Source: Actinoalloteichus caeruleus DSM 43889
GTDB taxonomy: Bacteria > Actinomycetota > Actinomycetes > Mycobacteriales > Pseudonocardiaceae
Direction of reading: 5' to 3'
Assembly: GCF_000429185.2 (NCBI RefSeq)
Contig: NZ_AUBJ02000001.1
Span: forward strand, 5,208,001-5,272,000
DNA length: 64,000 nucleotides
Below are positions 27,898 through 37,136 of the stretch, piece after piece. The position numbers were made by a program, and so were the translations under genes. Position 1 is the first letter of the stretch; the number at the start of each line of letters is the position of its first letter. A model generated the notes under the pieces. The model ran no database searches. It saw only the letters and a list, made by a program, of their open reading frames with translations, and was not told the DNA's origin.

Positions 27898-27990
27898 GGT
27901 CGGGTTCCGCTCCCAGGTGGACGTGGCTGTCCTTCCGAGGCTACGGCGGCTCGGGCCCGGACGTCCGGTGCGCGCCCGCCGAGCCGGTCC

Positions 27991-28383
27991 TCATCCGTCC
28001 ACCGCTCGTTGCCGTAGTGCCAGCACCGCCCCGGCGGGGTCGGCGATGACGGCGTAGGCGCCCGGCCCGGTGCCCCGGGGTTCGGTCAGCACCCGGCCGC
28101 CGAGGGCGCGCACCCGCTCCAGGCTGGTGTCGAGGTCGGCGACGGTGACGTGACTCAGCCAGTGCGCGGGTCGGTCGGCGTTGGCGCCGCGCCGAGGGGA
28201 CACCCCGGTCCTGGGAGTGTCGTCGGCGGCCAGCATCTGGTAGTCGTCGTGGTCCCCCAACCCGAGGGGCCGTGCCTCCCCGCCCACCACCGCCGCGTAG
28301 AAGTCCCGGATGCCCGGGGTGTCCGACACGGTGAGGTCGAACCCCGTGACGGTGCCGATGGTGCCCTGCGCGTGGTCCCGCAT
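27991..28383 (-). CDS. VOC-family (glyoxalase-like) protein
   Basis: 130 residues of the vicinal oxygen chelate fold. TGFDLTVSDTPGIRDFYAAVVGGEARPL gives the first beta-alpha unit and HWLSHVTVADLDTSLERVRALGGRVL the second, ending with AVIADPAGAVLALRQR. It resembles single-domain bleomycin-resistance/glyoxalase-like proteins. It lacks the classic His near the first strand, so metal binding is uncertain. It lies 93 bp upstream of the saccharopine-dehydrogenase-like gene on the same strand and could share its transcript. Confidence 0.8.
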   Translation of the reverse strand: MRDHAQGTIGTVTGFDLTVSDTPGIRDFYAAVVGGEARPLGLGDHDDYQMLAADDTPRTGVSPRRGANADRPAHWLSHVTVADLDTSLERVRALGGRVLTEPRGTGPGAYAVIADPAGAVLALRQRAVDG

Positions 28384-29045
28384 GTCCGTTCTCCTCTCCG
28401 GTGATCACTGTCGTCCCCAGCCTGGGGGAGGAGACCGACAACTCGGGCGGAGCGGGTCGACTCCCCGCGCCCGGGGCGGGTCAGCCGCCGCACGGCTCAG
28501 GTCGGGTCCGGTTCCGGACACACGCCCTGGCCTCAGCCACCGGACGAGGTGCTCAGTCCACTCCACCCACTCGACCTCGATGCCGTCGGCGTGGCGGGCG
28601 CGGCACCGCGGGACACGGGCCAACGGAGTGCGCGCCTGGGCTGGGACCCGGCGGCACCTCGACGGGATCGGCGGCGCTCGCCGCACCTTCATCGAGCGGG
28701 GGCCGAGCCCGCCGGGCACTGGGGCGGCCCCGAATTCCCTCGCCGCCGCGACTCGTCGTGCCCTGATCGCGCCCGCGTCCACTGGGGCGGGTGGTTGGTG
28801 CTCGGGGCCGGTGGCCCCGGTGGTCGCGCCGTAGCGTCCACCCGCGCATGACGTCCTGACCAGCGGCTCATGACGGTCGTGTGAACACCAACCGTGATTA
28901 CCGAAGGTAATTGTGGAGTCTCTTCGGGTTACCTCTATTGGGCCTGTCGTTGGCGTGTGGACCGTCTGTTTGATGTTCCTGATGCCGGACGGCCACTCCC
29001 TGCCGCAGGTTCGTCCACACGGCGTCGCGAACGAAGGAGACCAAC
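28384..29045. other. Gene-poor region upstream of the protease
   Basis: Only weak ORFs are present, for example 28405-28782 on the minus strand, which has no ribosome-binding site. The right-hand ~150 bp becomes AT-richer and carries the protease promoter region with an inverted repeat. Confidence 0.5.
28897..28911. promoter_or_regulatory. Inverted repeat upstream of the protease gene
   Basis: ATTACC-GAA-GGTAAT, a 6-3-6 perfect palindrome in an AT-richer stretch 135 bp before the protease start. Possible operator; the binding protein is unknown. Confidence 0.35.
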
Positions 29046-29881
29046 GTGGCTAACACGAAGTCCCGACGGTGGGCCGCCCTCGGCGCCATGCTCGCCGCCG
29101 CGCTCCTCCCGCTCACGGGCATCCAGGCCGCGGCCGAGACGGAGCCCATCGCCGGGGCCCCGCCCCCACCGTGCCCGGCACCGAGGCGGGAGACGTCGGC
29201 ACCCGCATCGTCGGCGGAACCCGGGCCAGCATCTCCGACTACCCGTGGGCCGTCTACCTGACCAACACCGCCGGCTCCCAGTTCTGCGGCGGAGCGCTCG
29301 TCGCGCCGAACAAGGTCGTGTCGGCGGCGCACTGCACGATCAACCGCTCCGCCTCGGCCGTCCGGGTCGTCGCGGGCCGCGAGGACAAGAACGGCACGGC
29401 GGGCGTGGTCGCCTCCGTCACCAGCATCTGGAACCACCCCGACTACCGGAGTTACCTGATCGGCGAGGACGTCTCGGTGCTCACCCTGGACCGCGACCTC
29501 CCCTACGAGACGCTGCCGCTCGCCACACCCGCCGACACGGCGCTGTACGAGGCCGGCACCACCAGCAAGGTCCTCGGCTGGGGGGCGACCTCCTCCGGCG
29601 GCGCCGCCTCCCGCTACCTGCTGGAGGTGGACGTCCCGGTGACCAGCGACGCCACCTGCGCGGGGGCCTACTCCCAGTACAACAGCACCGCCATGGTGTG
29701 CGCCGGGTTCCCGGAGGGCGGCTACGACGCCTGCCAGGGTGACTCCGGCGGCCCGCTGGTGGTCGACGGGAAGCTGATCGGCATCGTCTCCTGGGGCAAC
29801 GGCTGCGCCTGGGCCGGCTACCCCGGCGTCTACGCCCGCGTCTCGACCTACGCCGCCGACATCCAGGCCCAACTCGGCTGA
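29046..29881 (+). pseudogene. Secreted trypsin-like serine protease with an apparent frameshift
   Basis: A GTG at 29046 with AAGGAGA 6 nt upstream opens a signal peptide (MANTKSRRWAALGAMLAAALLPLTG...AAAETE). About 110 bp later the frame is lost; a different frame then gives a complete chymotrypsin-fold domain: activation site TRIVGGTRASISDYPWAVYL, VSAAHC (catalytic His), ED-VSVLTL (Asp), CQGDSGGPLVV (Ser), ending VSTYAADIQAQLG. One extra C in the GGGGCCCCGCCCCCACC tract (29154-29170) would join both frames as AGAPAPTVPGTEAGDVGTRIVGG. This is a one-base deletion, real or a sequencing error; the active-site triad is intact. The 90-residue N-terminal part of the second frame alone has no export signal. 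Confidence 0.85.
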
Positions 29882-30051
29882 CCGAGGCGTCACCGCACCA
29901 CGGTCGGGGAGCGTCGGGGAACCCACACCCGGCGCTCCCACCCGGCCCGCTCCGCGTCCTGGGGAACGCCGAGCACCGGCGCCGCACGCCACGGCCGGGC
30001 GCCCGAGGAGCGGTGCGCGGCGTCGCGCCCGGCACCGGCATGATGGTCGGC

Positions 30052-30270
30052 ATGGACGACGTGCCGATCCGGGACGGCAGCATCAGACTCGGTCAGTTCC
30101 TCAAGCTCGCCGACCTCGCCTCCGACGGCGGTGACGCCAGGGACATGCTGGAGTCGGGGCAGGTCACCGTCAACGACCAGCCGGAGACCAGGCGGGGCCG
30201 CCAGCTCGCCCCGGGGGACGTGGTGGCAGCCAGAGGGCGCACCACCCGCGTCGTCGGCCCCGGGGCCTGA
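30052..30270 (+). CDS. S4-domain RNA-binding protein
   Basis: 72 residues forming a stand-alone S4 domain: GSIRLGQFLKLADLASDGGDARDMLESGQVTVNDQPETRRGRQLAPGDVV. This alpha-L motif binds structured RNA; stand-alone versions include YaaA/RlbA-type proteins of uncertain function. Of the in-frame starts at 30013, 30040, 30043 and 30052, the last is chosen because it directly precedes the domain; none has a good Shine-Dalgarno sequence. Convergent with the mnh operon. Confidence 0.82.
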   Translation: MDDVPIRDGSIRLGQFLKLADLASDGGDARDMLESGQVTVNDQPETRRGRQLAPGDVVAARGRTTRVVGPGA

Positions 30271-30301
30271 CCGGACGCGACGGCCCGGCCAGGCCCGTGG
30301 C

Positions 30302-30709
30302 TCAGCCCCGTCCCCGTCCCCGCCGACGGCCGGGACGGCGGCGCCGGCCCGGCCGCTCCGGACCGCCCCGCGCGGTCCGCACCACCGCCCCCAGTTCGTC
30401 GTAGCGGGTCCGCTTCGCCAGCGGGACACCGGTCAGGTAGCCGGCCCTGGCGATCGCGTAACCGCCGACCGCCGCCGTCGTCAGCTGCACCACGACCGCC
30501 AACACCACCTTCACGGTGTTCCCGAGGCTGGGGTGGTGCAGCAGCACACCCACCAGCACCAGCCCCACCCCGAGACCCGAGGCCGTGGTCACCGCGCTGG
30601 CCCTCGTGTACAGGTCGGGCAGGCGCAGCAGCCCGACCCCGGCCAGCGCCAGCACGAGGGCACCCACCACGACCAGCGCGGTTCCCACGTGACCGAGCAG
30701 CACGCTCAT
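30302..30709 (-). CDS. mnhG: Na+/H+ antiporter subunit G
   Basis: 135 residues, last subunit of the Mrp-type multisubunit antiporter. Three transmembrane helices (LGHVGTALVVVGALVLALAGVGLL, TTASGLGVGLVLVGVLL, VVLAVVVQLTTAAVGGYAIARAGYL) and the family segment LLRLPDLYTRASAVTT are visible. The C-terminal ~30 residues are Arg-rich. Its ATG overlaps the mnhF stop as ATGA. Part of the coupled mnhA-G operon. Confidence 0.92.
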   Translation of the reverse strand: MSVLLGHVGTALVVVGALVLALAGVGLLRLPDLYTRASAVTTASGLGVGLVLVGVLLHHPSLGNTVKVVLAVVVQLTTAAVGGYAIARAGYLTGVPLAKRTRYDELGAVVRTARGGPERPGRRRRPGRRRGRGRG

Positions 30710-30963
30710 CGTTTCCCCCCTGTCACGAGCCGGGCGATCGAGAGACTGGCCAGGAACCCGACCAGGGTGGCCACCAGGACCACGTCGAAGACGACCTCGC
30801 TGTCCGCGCGGAGGCCGACCAGGGCGACGAGCGCGACGAAACCGAAGAAGACCAGGTCCCCGGCGAGACCCCGGTCCGCGTCGGAGGGGCCGCGCACCAA
30901 CCGGACCACGGCTGCGAGCAGGCTCAGGGCGACCAGCACGATCGCCAGATCGATGAGGATCAC
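30706..30963 (-). CDS. mnhF: Na+/H+ antiporter subunit F
   Basis: 85 residues with the MnhF/MrpF pattern: three helices and VVRLVRGPSDADRGLAGDLVFFGFVALVALVGL, where GPS-x-ADR is typical. GTG 30963 overlaps the mnhE stop as GTGA, and the gene's own stop overlaps mnhG. The longer frame to 31164 is an artefact. Confidence 0.92.
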   Translation of the reverse strand: MILIDLAIVLVALSLLAAVVRLVRGPSDADRGLAGDLVFFGFVALVALVGLRADSEVVFDVVLVATLVGFLASLSIARLVTGGKR

Positions 30964-31409
30964 GTCTCGTCTCCGTCCTCGCCGCGGTCGGCGGACCGAC
31001 GCGCCACGCCACCCGCCTCGGACGCGGGGCCATCCGCCGGCCCCGGACCGGGCAGCGCGCCGGCGGCGGCGGACAACCGCATCGCCACCAGCATCCGACC
31101 CTCCATCTCGTACAACTCGGCACGGAACGCCTCGCGGTCCTCCGCGAACATCCCGTGCACCCACAGGGTCGGCGGCTCCGCCCTGACCGCCACCGTCAGC
31201 GTCCCCGGGGTCAACGAGATCAGGTTCGCGATCATCGTGATCTCCAGGTCCGTCCGGCAGCGCAGCGGCAGTTCGGCGATGCCGGGCCGCAACCGGTCAC
31301 TCGGGACCAGGGTCTCCCTGATCACCGAGACGTTCGCCTTCACGAGTTCCAGCAGGTAGTACCCCAGGAACCCGACCAGCCGGAGGATCCGTGCCAGGTG
31401 CCGTGTCAT
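30960..31409 (-). CDS. mnhE: Na+/H+ antiporter subunit E
   Basis: 149 residues. The MnhE signature is clear: LVGFLGYYLLELVKANVSVIRETL, then LRCRTDLEITMIANLISLTPGTLTVAV and LWVHGMF. Helices are N-terminal and the rest is a soluble domain with an acidic/Arg-rich tail. ATG 31409 overlaps the mnhD stop as ATGA. Confidence 0.93.
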   Translation of the reverse strand: MTRHLARILRLVGFLGYYLLELVKANVSVIRETLVPSDRLRPGIAELPLRCRTDLEITMIANLISLTPGTLTVAVRAEPPTLWVHGMFAEDREAFRAELYEMEGRMLVAMRLSAAAGALPGPGPADGPASEAGGVARRSADRGEDGDET

Positions 31410-32905
31410 CGGCCGATCACCGCCTCGATGTAGCCGGACGTGTCCAGCAGTCCCGCCGCCGCCTGTTCCGCCAGCACCAGCAGGCCCTGCGCCCCGATAC
31501 CCACCCCGAGGGTCACCCCGGTGAGGACCAGGGCTGGCAGCACGAGTGCCGGCCGGACCCTGGTGAGCAGTGCTCCTCTCGGGTGCCGTTCGAGGTGGTG
31601 CCCCGCGACGTCCTCCGGGGACCGGCCCCAGAACACCCCGCCCCAGATCTTCAGCATCGACATCAGCGTGAGCAGGCTGACCGCCACGGCGACCACCGCC
31701 ACCGCGACCTGCCCCTCGTCGAAGGCGGCCCGCACCAGCGTCAACTTCGCCACGAACCCGGAGAAGGGCGGCATCCCGGCCAGCGACAGGGCGGCACCGA
31801 GGAAGGCCGCCGCGAGCAGCGGTTCCGTCCTGGCCACCCCACCCAGCCGGTCCAGCCGGTTCGTCCCGTAGGTGACCTCCACCGCTCCGGTGGACAGGAA
31901 CAGCGACGCCTTCACGACCATGTGGTGCAACAGGTAGAAGATGCCGGCGGTCAGGCCGAGCGGGCCGAACAGCGCCACCCCCAGCAGGATGTAGCCGATC
32001 TGGGAGATCATGTGGAACGCGAGGATCGACCGCGTCGTGTTCTCCCCGACCGCGCCGAGCACCCCCACCACCATGGTCACGCCCATCGCGACCACACCGA
32101 TCCACAGGTAGGTGCTGTCCCCCTCGAAGACCACCGCGTACACCCGGTAGATCGCGTAGATCGCCACCTTGGTGTGCAGCCCGGAGAACAACGCGGTCAC
32201 CGCGGGGGAGGCGTAGGGGTAGGTCCTGGCCAACCAGCCGTGCACCGGGACGACGGCGGCCTTGACCGACAGGGCGATCAACACGACCGCCACCGCCGTG
32301 GCCACCAGTTCGGATTCGGCGGCCAGCCCGGCCAGCTCCCCGAGGTTGACGGTGCCCGTCACCCCGTAGACGAGGCCGACGCCGGCGAGGAACACCGTCG
32401 AGGTCAGCAGGTTCATCGCCACGTACAGCCGGCCGGCCCGCACCCCCCGGATGCCGGTGAGCATCGCCAGCAGCCCGTACGAGGGCAGCAACATCACCTC
32501 GATGAAGACGAACAGGTTGAACAGGTCCGCCGTGAGCAGCGCCCCGTTCACACCCGCCGCCAGGACGAGGACCAGCGGCGCGAAGAACCTGCGTTCCTCG
32601 TCACCCGCGGCGATCGCGAACGCCGAACACACCAGTGTCAGCAGCGAGGTCACCACGATCATCAGGGCGCCGAACATGTCCCCGACGAACGGGATGCTGA
32701 TCCCGTTCGGCCAGAGACCGACGTTGTGCGAGACGATGCCGCCGTCCCAGCTGGCGACGACGAGCAGGACACCGAACCCGAGGCTCAGCGCGCTCGTTCC
32801 GAGCAGGATCACCCGGCGCGGTAGGGCGGGTTCCCGGAGCACGGTCAACACCGCGGCGGCGAGCAGCGGCACCGCCACGGCCAACGGCAGGAGAGCGCCG
32901 GTCAT
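31406..32905 (-). CDS. mnhD: Na+/H+ antiporter subunit D
   Basis: 499 residues, a NuoL/M/N-like proton-translocating subunit with about 14 transmembrane helices. GVNGALLTADLFNLFVFIEVMLLPSYGLLAM carries the conserved Glu in the fifth helix region, followed by the VKAAVVPVHGWLARTYPYASPAVTALFSGLHTKVAIYAIYR signature with the conserved Lys residues. ATG 32905 overlaps the mnhC stop as ATGA. Confidence 0.95.
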   Translation of the reverse strand: MTGALLPLAVAVPLLAAAVLTVLREPALPRRVILLGTSALSLGFGVLLVVASWDGGIVSHNVGLWPNGISIPFVGDMFGALMIVVTSLLTLVCSAFAIAAGDEERRFFAPLVLVLAAGVNGALLTADLFNLFVFIEVMLLPSYGLLAMLTGIRGVRAGRLYVAMNLLTSTVFLAGVGLVYGVTGTVNLGELAGLAAESELVATAVAVVLIALSVKAAVVPVHGWLARTYPYASPAVTALFSGLHTKVAIYAIYRVYAVVFEGDSTYLWIGVVAMGVTMVVGVLGAVGENTTRSILAFHMISQIGYILLGVALFGPLGLTAGIFYLLHHMVVKASLFLSTGAVEVTYGTNRLDRLGGVARTEPLLAAAFLGAALSLAGMPPFSGFVAKLTLVRAAFDEGQVAVAVVAVAVSLLTLMSMLKIWGGVFWGRSPEDVAGHHLERHPRGALLTRVRPALVLPALVLTGVTLGVGIGAQGLLVLAEQAAAGLLDTSGYIEAVIGR

Positions 32906-33246
32906 GCCTTCTCCTCGTCCTTCTCGCCGGACACGGCCGGGCCGCCCCGCGTGTCATCGTCCCGCTTGCCGACCCCGGCGAGGGTGAGCATGTAGACGGT
33001 GATCGCGAACGCGATCACGATCGCGGTGAGGACGAACGCCTGCGGCAGCGGATCGGCCGCCACCGAGGCGTCCGTCTCCGACATCAGCGGGGCCTCCCTG
33101 CGGAACGCGCCCCCACCCGACACCAGCAGCAGGTTCACCGCGTGGCCGAGCAGGACGAAGCCGAAGGTGATGCGCACCATGCCGCGCTGCACCACCAGGT
33201 ACACGCCGCCGGCCACCAGCAGGCCGACGGAGATCGCGAGAGTCAT
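32902..33246 (-). CDS. mnhC: Na+/H+ antiporter subunit C
   Basis: 114 residues, NuoK-like. Three helices are visible: ISVGLLVAGGVYLVVQRGM, FGFVLLGHAVNLLLV, and PLPQAFVLTAIVIAFAITVYML, with the LPQALVLTAIVI signature. The charged tail is extra. ATG 33246 overlaps the mnhA stop as ATGA. Confidence 0.95.
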   Translation of the reverse strand: MTLAISVGLLVAGGVYLVVQRGMVRITFGFVLLGHAVNLLLVSGGGAFRREAPLMSETDASVAADPLPQAFVLTAIVIAFAITVYMLTLAGVGKRDDDTRGGPAVSGEKDEEKA

Positions 33247-36065
33247 CGGGTCTCCTTCCCCGCGCTCCGACCGGACCTGGACGCGCCCCGCGATCGAGGC
33301 ATCCCGCCCGGCGGGCCGGAATCCCCTCCCAGCCGGTTCAACGCCGTGACCACGACACCGATCACCGCCAGGTAGACACCGACGTCGAAGACCAGGGCCG
33401 AGGTGAAGTGGTACTCACCCCCCCAGGGGAGCGGGATGTCCAGGTGGACTGGCCGGAGGAAGCTCCCCTCCAGGTAGCCCGCCACCCCCGTCAACACCGC
33501 GACCCCGACACCGGAGGCGATCAGGGCGATGTAGGGCCAGCGGATCGGGGCGCGGTCCGAACTCGGCGCGCTGAGGTAGGCCAGGGCGAACCCGGCGCCG
33601 CCCACCAGCGCCGAGATGAACCCGCCGCCCGGCTCGTAGTGGCCCCGCAGGAGCAGGTAGGCCGACAACAGGATCACCAGCGGCGCCAACCACCGCCCCA
33701 CGGTGCGGAACAGGATGGTGGCATCGGTCGGCGAATCAATGGGACTGCCGGCGAACCGGTGGATGGCCGTCGGCTGCCGGTTCGGCAGCAGGCCGTTGGC
33801 GTTGAGCACGGCCACGATCACCAGCCCGGCGATGCCGAGCACGGTCAGCTCCCCCAGCGTGTCCAACGCGCGGAAGTCCACCAGGATGGTGTTCACGACG
33901 TTGGTGCCGCCGGTCTCGTTCTCGGCTTCGGTCAGGAAGTAGTCCGCCGCGGGGGACAGCTCCCGGCGACCGGTCATCGTGTAGGTGGCGAGCGCGGCGA
34001 CCCCACCGGCGACGATCGCGAGGACCGCGGCGGCGGCCCTCCGCACCCTCCCCGTGGGGTGGAAGGACCGTGGCAGCCGCCGGAGGACCAGGACCGCGAC
34101 GACGACGGTGAGCACCTCGACCAGCAGCTGGGTCAGACCGACGTCGGGGGCGCCGAGCGTGAAGAACCACAGGGCGACGGTGAAACCCCCCACCCCGATC
34201 GACCCCAGCGCGGCGAGGCGGGAGCGCGCCACCACCGCTCCGAGCACCGAGGCGGCGATCAGGGCGACGAGCACCCAGTCCATCGGCCGGCTCACCGGAG
34301 CGGGGAAGTCGCCGACGGCGAGACCGGCCGACAACGCGACCGAGGCCAGCACCGCCAGCAGCACGAAGGGCATCGCGAGGTGCTGGGCGGGGGAGTCGCT
34401 CCGGGTGAGATCACCCACCCGCGCACCCAGCGCGATCGTCCCCCGGTACAGGCGTTCGAACACCTCCGTCCCCCGGACGGGGAACAACGAGCGGTCCAAC
34501 ACCCGGTCGAGCCACGCCCGTCGGAGGAAGAGCACCGTCCCGGCGCCGAGGACGACCACCGACATCCCCAGCGCGGTGGAGAAACCGTGCCAGAGCGCGA
34601 GGTCGCTGTCGTGGACCAGCCCCCAGGTATCGGTGACGACCCGGTCCACCAGGGGGTTGAGCAGCGGGACCACCAGCCCGAGCACCAGACCCGCCACCGA
34701 CGCCACGGCGGCGGGGAACAGGAACGCCGCCTTCGGCTCCCGGAGGTGGCTCTGCTCGGTGGGCCCGCCGAAAGCCCCGTAGACCAGCCGGAAGGAGTAG
34801 GCGAAGGTGAGGATCGCCCCCACCACAGCGACCCCGCCCACGACCGGCCCCACCCATCCGGGGCCCGGGGCGTCGAGGAAGGCGCCGAACATGCTCTCCT
34901 TGCTGACGAAGCCCAGCAGCGGCGGAACACCGGCCATCGACAGGGCCGCCAGCCCCGTCAGCGTCGCGGTGACCGGCATGACCCGTCGGAGACCGGTGAG
35001 CTTCCGGATGTCCCGGCTGCCCGCCTCGCGGTCCACCACGCCGACCAGCATGAACAGGGTGGCCTTGAACAGCGCGTGCGCGAGGGTGTGGGCCGTGGCG
35101 GCCGCCATCGCCGCCGGGGTGCCCACCCCGATGATCGCGACGAGGAACCCGAGCTGGCTCACCGTCGAGTAGGCCAGCAGCTCCTTCAGGTCGTGGCGTT
35201 GCAGGGCGAACAGCGCGCCGAGGACGGCGGTCACCAGGCCGAAGCCGATCAGCGCGGTCTGCCAGACCGCGTGGTCGGCCAGCGCGGGGGAGAACCGCAT
35301 CAGCAGGTAGATCCCCGCCTTCACCATCGCCGCGGCGTGCAGGTATGCGCTCACCGGTGTGCTGGCGGCCATGGCGTCGGGCAACCAGTAGTGGAACGGG
35401 AACTGCGCGGACTTGGTGAAGGCGGCGAGGATCACCAGGACCGCGACGGCGGTGGCGAAGGCCGGGTCGTCGGTCCAGGCGGAGTGCTCCAGGATCACGC
35501 TGAGCCGGGTCGTCCCGGTGGTCACCCACATCAGGACCACGGCGGTGAGCAGCGCGAGGCCACCCGCGGCCGTGAGGATCAGCGTCCGCACCGCCGGGCG
35601 GCTCGCGGACAACCCCGATCTCCCGATGAGGAAGAACGAGCAGATCGTGGTGATCTCCCAGAAGACGAACAACAGCACCACGTCGTCGGCGAGGACGAGA
35701 CCGAACATCGCCGCGGCGAACAGCGTCATCAGCAGGTAGAAGTCGCCGTGCCGCCCGTGGGAGAAGTAGCTGGCCGAGTAGGCCATCACCAGTGCGCCCA
35801 CGACCAGGACGAGCGAGACGAACAGCAGGGCGAGACCGTCCAGCCGCAGGTGGAAGCCCACACCGACGGCGGGCATCCACGGTGCGTCGAAGGACGGGGC
35901 CCCGGCCCCGGACAGCACTTCGGGTGCCCGGGTGGCGACGAGCGCGGCGAGGCCCAGGAACGCGGCGGCCAACGGCCAACCCGTCGACCGGCCCAGGAAC
36001 CGGTCGAGCAGGGGAGCCGCCAGCGCCAGCGCGGTGAGCGCCGCGAGAACCAGTGGCAGGACCAA
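33243..36065 (-). CDS. mnhA: Na+/H+ antiporter subunit A fused to subunit B domain
   Basis: 940 residues. The N-terminal ~770 residues are the NuoL-like MrpA with FVFWEITTICSFFLIG, FTKSAQFPFHYWLPDAMAASTPVSAYLHAAAMVKAGIYLLMR and FKATLFMLVGVVDREAGSRDIRKL. After the domain with DVGLTQLLVEVLTVVVAVLVLRRLP the C-terminal ~165 residues form an MrpB domain (LRGHYEPGGGFISALVGGAGFALAYLS). The fusion explains why no separate mnhB exists. TTG 36065 has AGAGGT 7 nt upstream. The operon likely extrudes Na+ in exchange for H+ and supports pH and salt homeostasis. Confidence 0.95.
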   Translation of the reverse strand: MVLPLVLAALTALALAAPLLDRFLGRSTGWPLAAAFLGLAALVATRAPEVLSGAGAPSFDAPWMPAVGVGFHLRLDGLALLFVSLVLVVGALVMAYSASYFSHGRHGDFYLLMTLFAAAMFGLVLADDVVLLFVFWEITTICSFFLIGRSGLSASRPAVRTLILTAAGGLALLTAVVLMWVTTGTTRLSVILEHSAWTDDPAFATAVAVLVILAAFTKSAQFPFHYWLPDAMAASTPVSAYLHAAAMVKAGIYLLMRFSPALADHAVWQTALIGFGLVTAVLGALFALQRHDLKELLAYSTVSQLGFLVAIIGVGTPAAMAAATAHTLAHALFKATLFMLVGVVDREAGSRDIRKLTGLRRVMPVTATLTGLAALSMAGVPPLLGFVSKESMFGAFLDAPGPGWVGPVVGGVAVVGAILTFAYSFRLVYGAFGGPTEQSHLREPKAAFLFPAAVASVAGLVLGLVVPLLNPLVDRVVTDTWGLVHDSDLALWHGFSTALGMSVVVLGAGTVLFLRRAWLDRVLDRSLFPVRGTEVFERLYRGTIALGARVGDLTRSDSPAQHLAMPFVLLAVLASVALSAGLAVGDFPAPVSRPMDWVLVALIAASVLGAVVARSRLAALGSIGVGGFTVALWFFTLGAPDVGLTQLLVEVLTVVVAVLVLRRLPRSFHPTGRVRRAAAAVLAIVAGGVAALATYTMTGRRELSPAADYFLTEAENETGGTNVVNTILVDFRALDTLGELTVLGIAGLVIVAVLNANGLLPNRQPTAIHRFAGSPIDSPTDATILFRTVGRWLAPLVILLSAYLLLRGHYEPGGGFISALVGGAGFALAYLSAPSSDRAPIRWPYIALIASGVGVAVLTGVAGYLEGSFLRPVHLDIPLPWGGEYHFTSALVFDVGVYLAVIGVVVTALNRLGGDSGPPGGMPRSRGASRSGRSAGKETR

Positions 36066-36758
36066 ACGAGTGACCTCTCAGCTCGGCTTCGGGGCAGCCG
36101 TCACTCGGTGGTCCCGCGACGCGGGTCACGGGACGAGGAAGGCGGTGACAGCCGGAGCCCGAGGAGGGCGAAATCCGGGTAGGGCGAACGACCGTGGCGT
36201 CCCGACCGGGGCCACGGAGCGGGTCAGCGCGGAGAGGAGGCGCTGACCAGGGCGTGGGAACGGGGCGGCGGGCACCCGCTGAGTTCGCCGTGCGCGTTGG
36301 TTCCCCAGGAGTTCGTGTAGCCGTTGGTGCCGGTCGCCCGTTTCGTGTCCGAGGGGGGCAGCACCGGGTGCGGCGTGGAAAGGGCTCGACGGGTCGACTC
36401 GAGCGCGGGCGACGGGATGGGGGCCACCGCTGGGACCGCCTGGGGCCAGCGCGCCGGTCGTGGCTGCGGAGCGCGGCTGGTCCGCGCCCTGGGGGCAGGA
36501 CCGGCCACCCTCGTGGTGGGCTCCCGTGGCGGTGGGAGGGCCGAGCTGGCGACGCGCACCGGCACCTCACTCTCCCCGCGCGAGCGACATCGCGACGGAC
36601 CCTACCAGCCCGGGAACGGTGGGCACCGCTCCAAACCGCTCGGCCACCACGGGGGGAGGGGAGTCGAGGCGCGACGTGCCGGCCTCGTCCTCAAGGCGCC
36701 GTCGCTCCGACCGCGACGCGGGGAGCCCGCCCGTGGCGGTGGGGACTGAGAGCGACGA

Positions 36759-36782
36759 GCATATCACCGGTAGGCGATATGC
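36759..36782. promoter_or_regulatory. Inverted repeat GCATATC-N10-GATATGC
   Basis: Perfect 7-bp arms around a 10-nt centre, in an AT-rich patch inside the gene-poor region. Operator-like spacing; regulated transcript unknown. Confidence 0.4.
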
Positions 36783-36828
36783 CGAGGAAATATTAGTCCT
36801 TGCGGGGGAAGGCTTGGCATGGCCGAAA

Positions 36829-36843
36829 ACTACCCTGAGTAGT
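36829..36843. promoter_or_regulatory. Inverted repeat ACTAC-CCTGA-GTAGT
   Basis: Perfect 5-5-5 palindrome 47 bp right of the previous one. Possible operator of a dimeric regulator. Confidence 0.35.
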
Positions 36844-37108
36844 CGAACTGGGGGTGGCTGACGTGGACGATCGGGTGGTGGGGAGGTCCGAGTCGCGGGC
36901 GGCGCATGGGGCCGTGCCGAGGGCGCCACGAGTGTTCCAGCCTCGAGTGAACTGCGTCTACCAGCCGATATTAGTTCTGCTGACCGCCTTGGCTCTCGTC
37001 TTGGGCCGTTCGTGGAAGATTTCTGCCCGCTGAGCGAGTGGTGGCAGCCAGTAGTCGCGATATCGACCCACCGGTGTAGGTTGCTTTGCACGAATTGGTG
37101 CCGGTGGT

Positions 37109-37136
37109 GGGCGGCTTCCTCGGAAGGAAGCCGCCC
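37109..37136. other. Perfect 12-bp hairpin upstream of the 83-residue membrane protein
   Basis: GGGCGGCTTCCT pairs with AGGAAGCCGCCC around a CGGA tetraloop, 88 bp before the gene start. It could be a terminator of an upstream short transcript, or a 5'-leader structure. No U-tract follows. Confidence 0.6.

Noticed and set aside
28405-28782. 125-codon minus-strand ORF
   Set aside because: One segment (HADGIEVEWVEWTEHLVRWLR) looks protein-like, but the rest is Arg/Pro-rich, and there is no Shine-Dalgarno sequence or neighbour coupling.
33408-36182. 924-codon plus-strand frame across mnhA
   Set aside because: Antisense of a GC-rich membrane-protein gene; Gln/Glu/Arg/His repeats are the expected artefact.
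36194-36796. 200-codon plus-strand ORF in the gene-poor region
   Set aside because: Low-complexity Arg/Gly/Pro composition throughout, no initiation signal, no recognisable domain.
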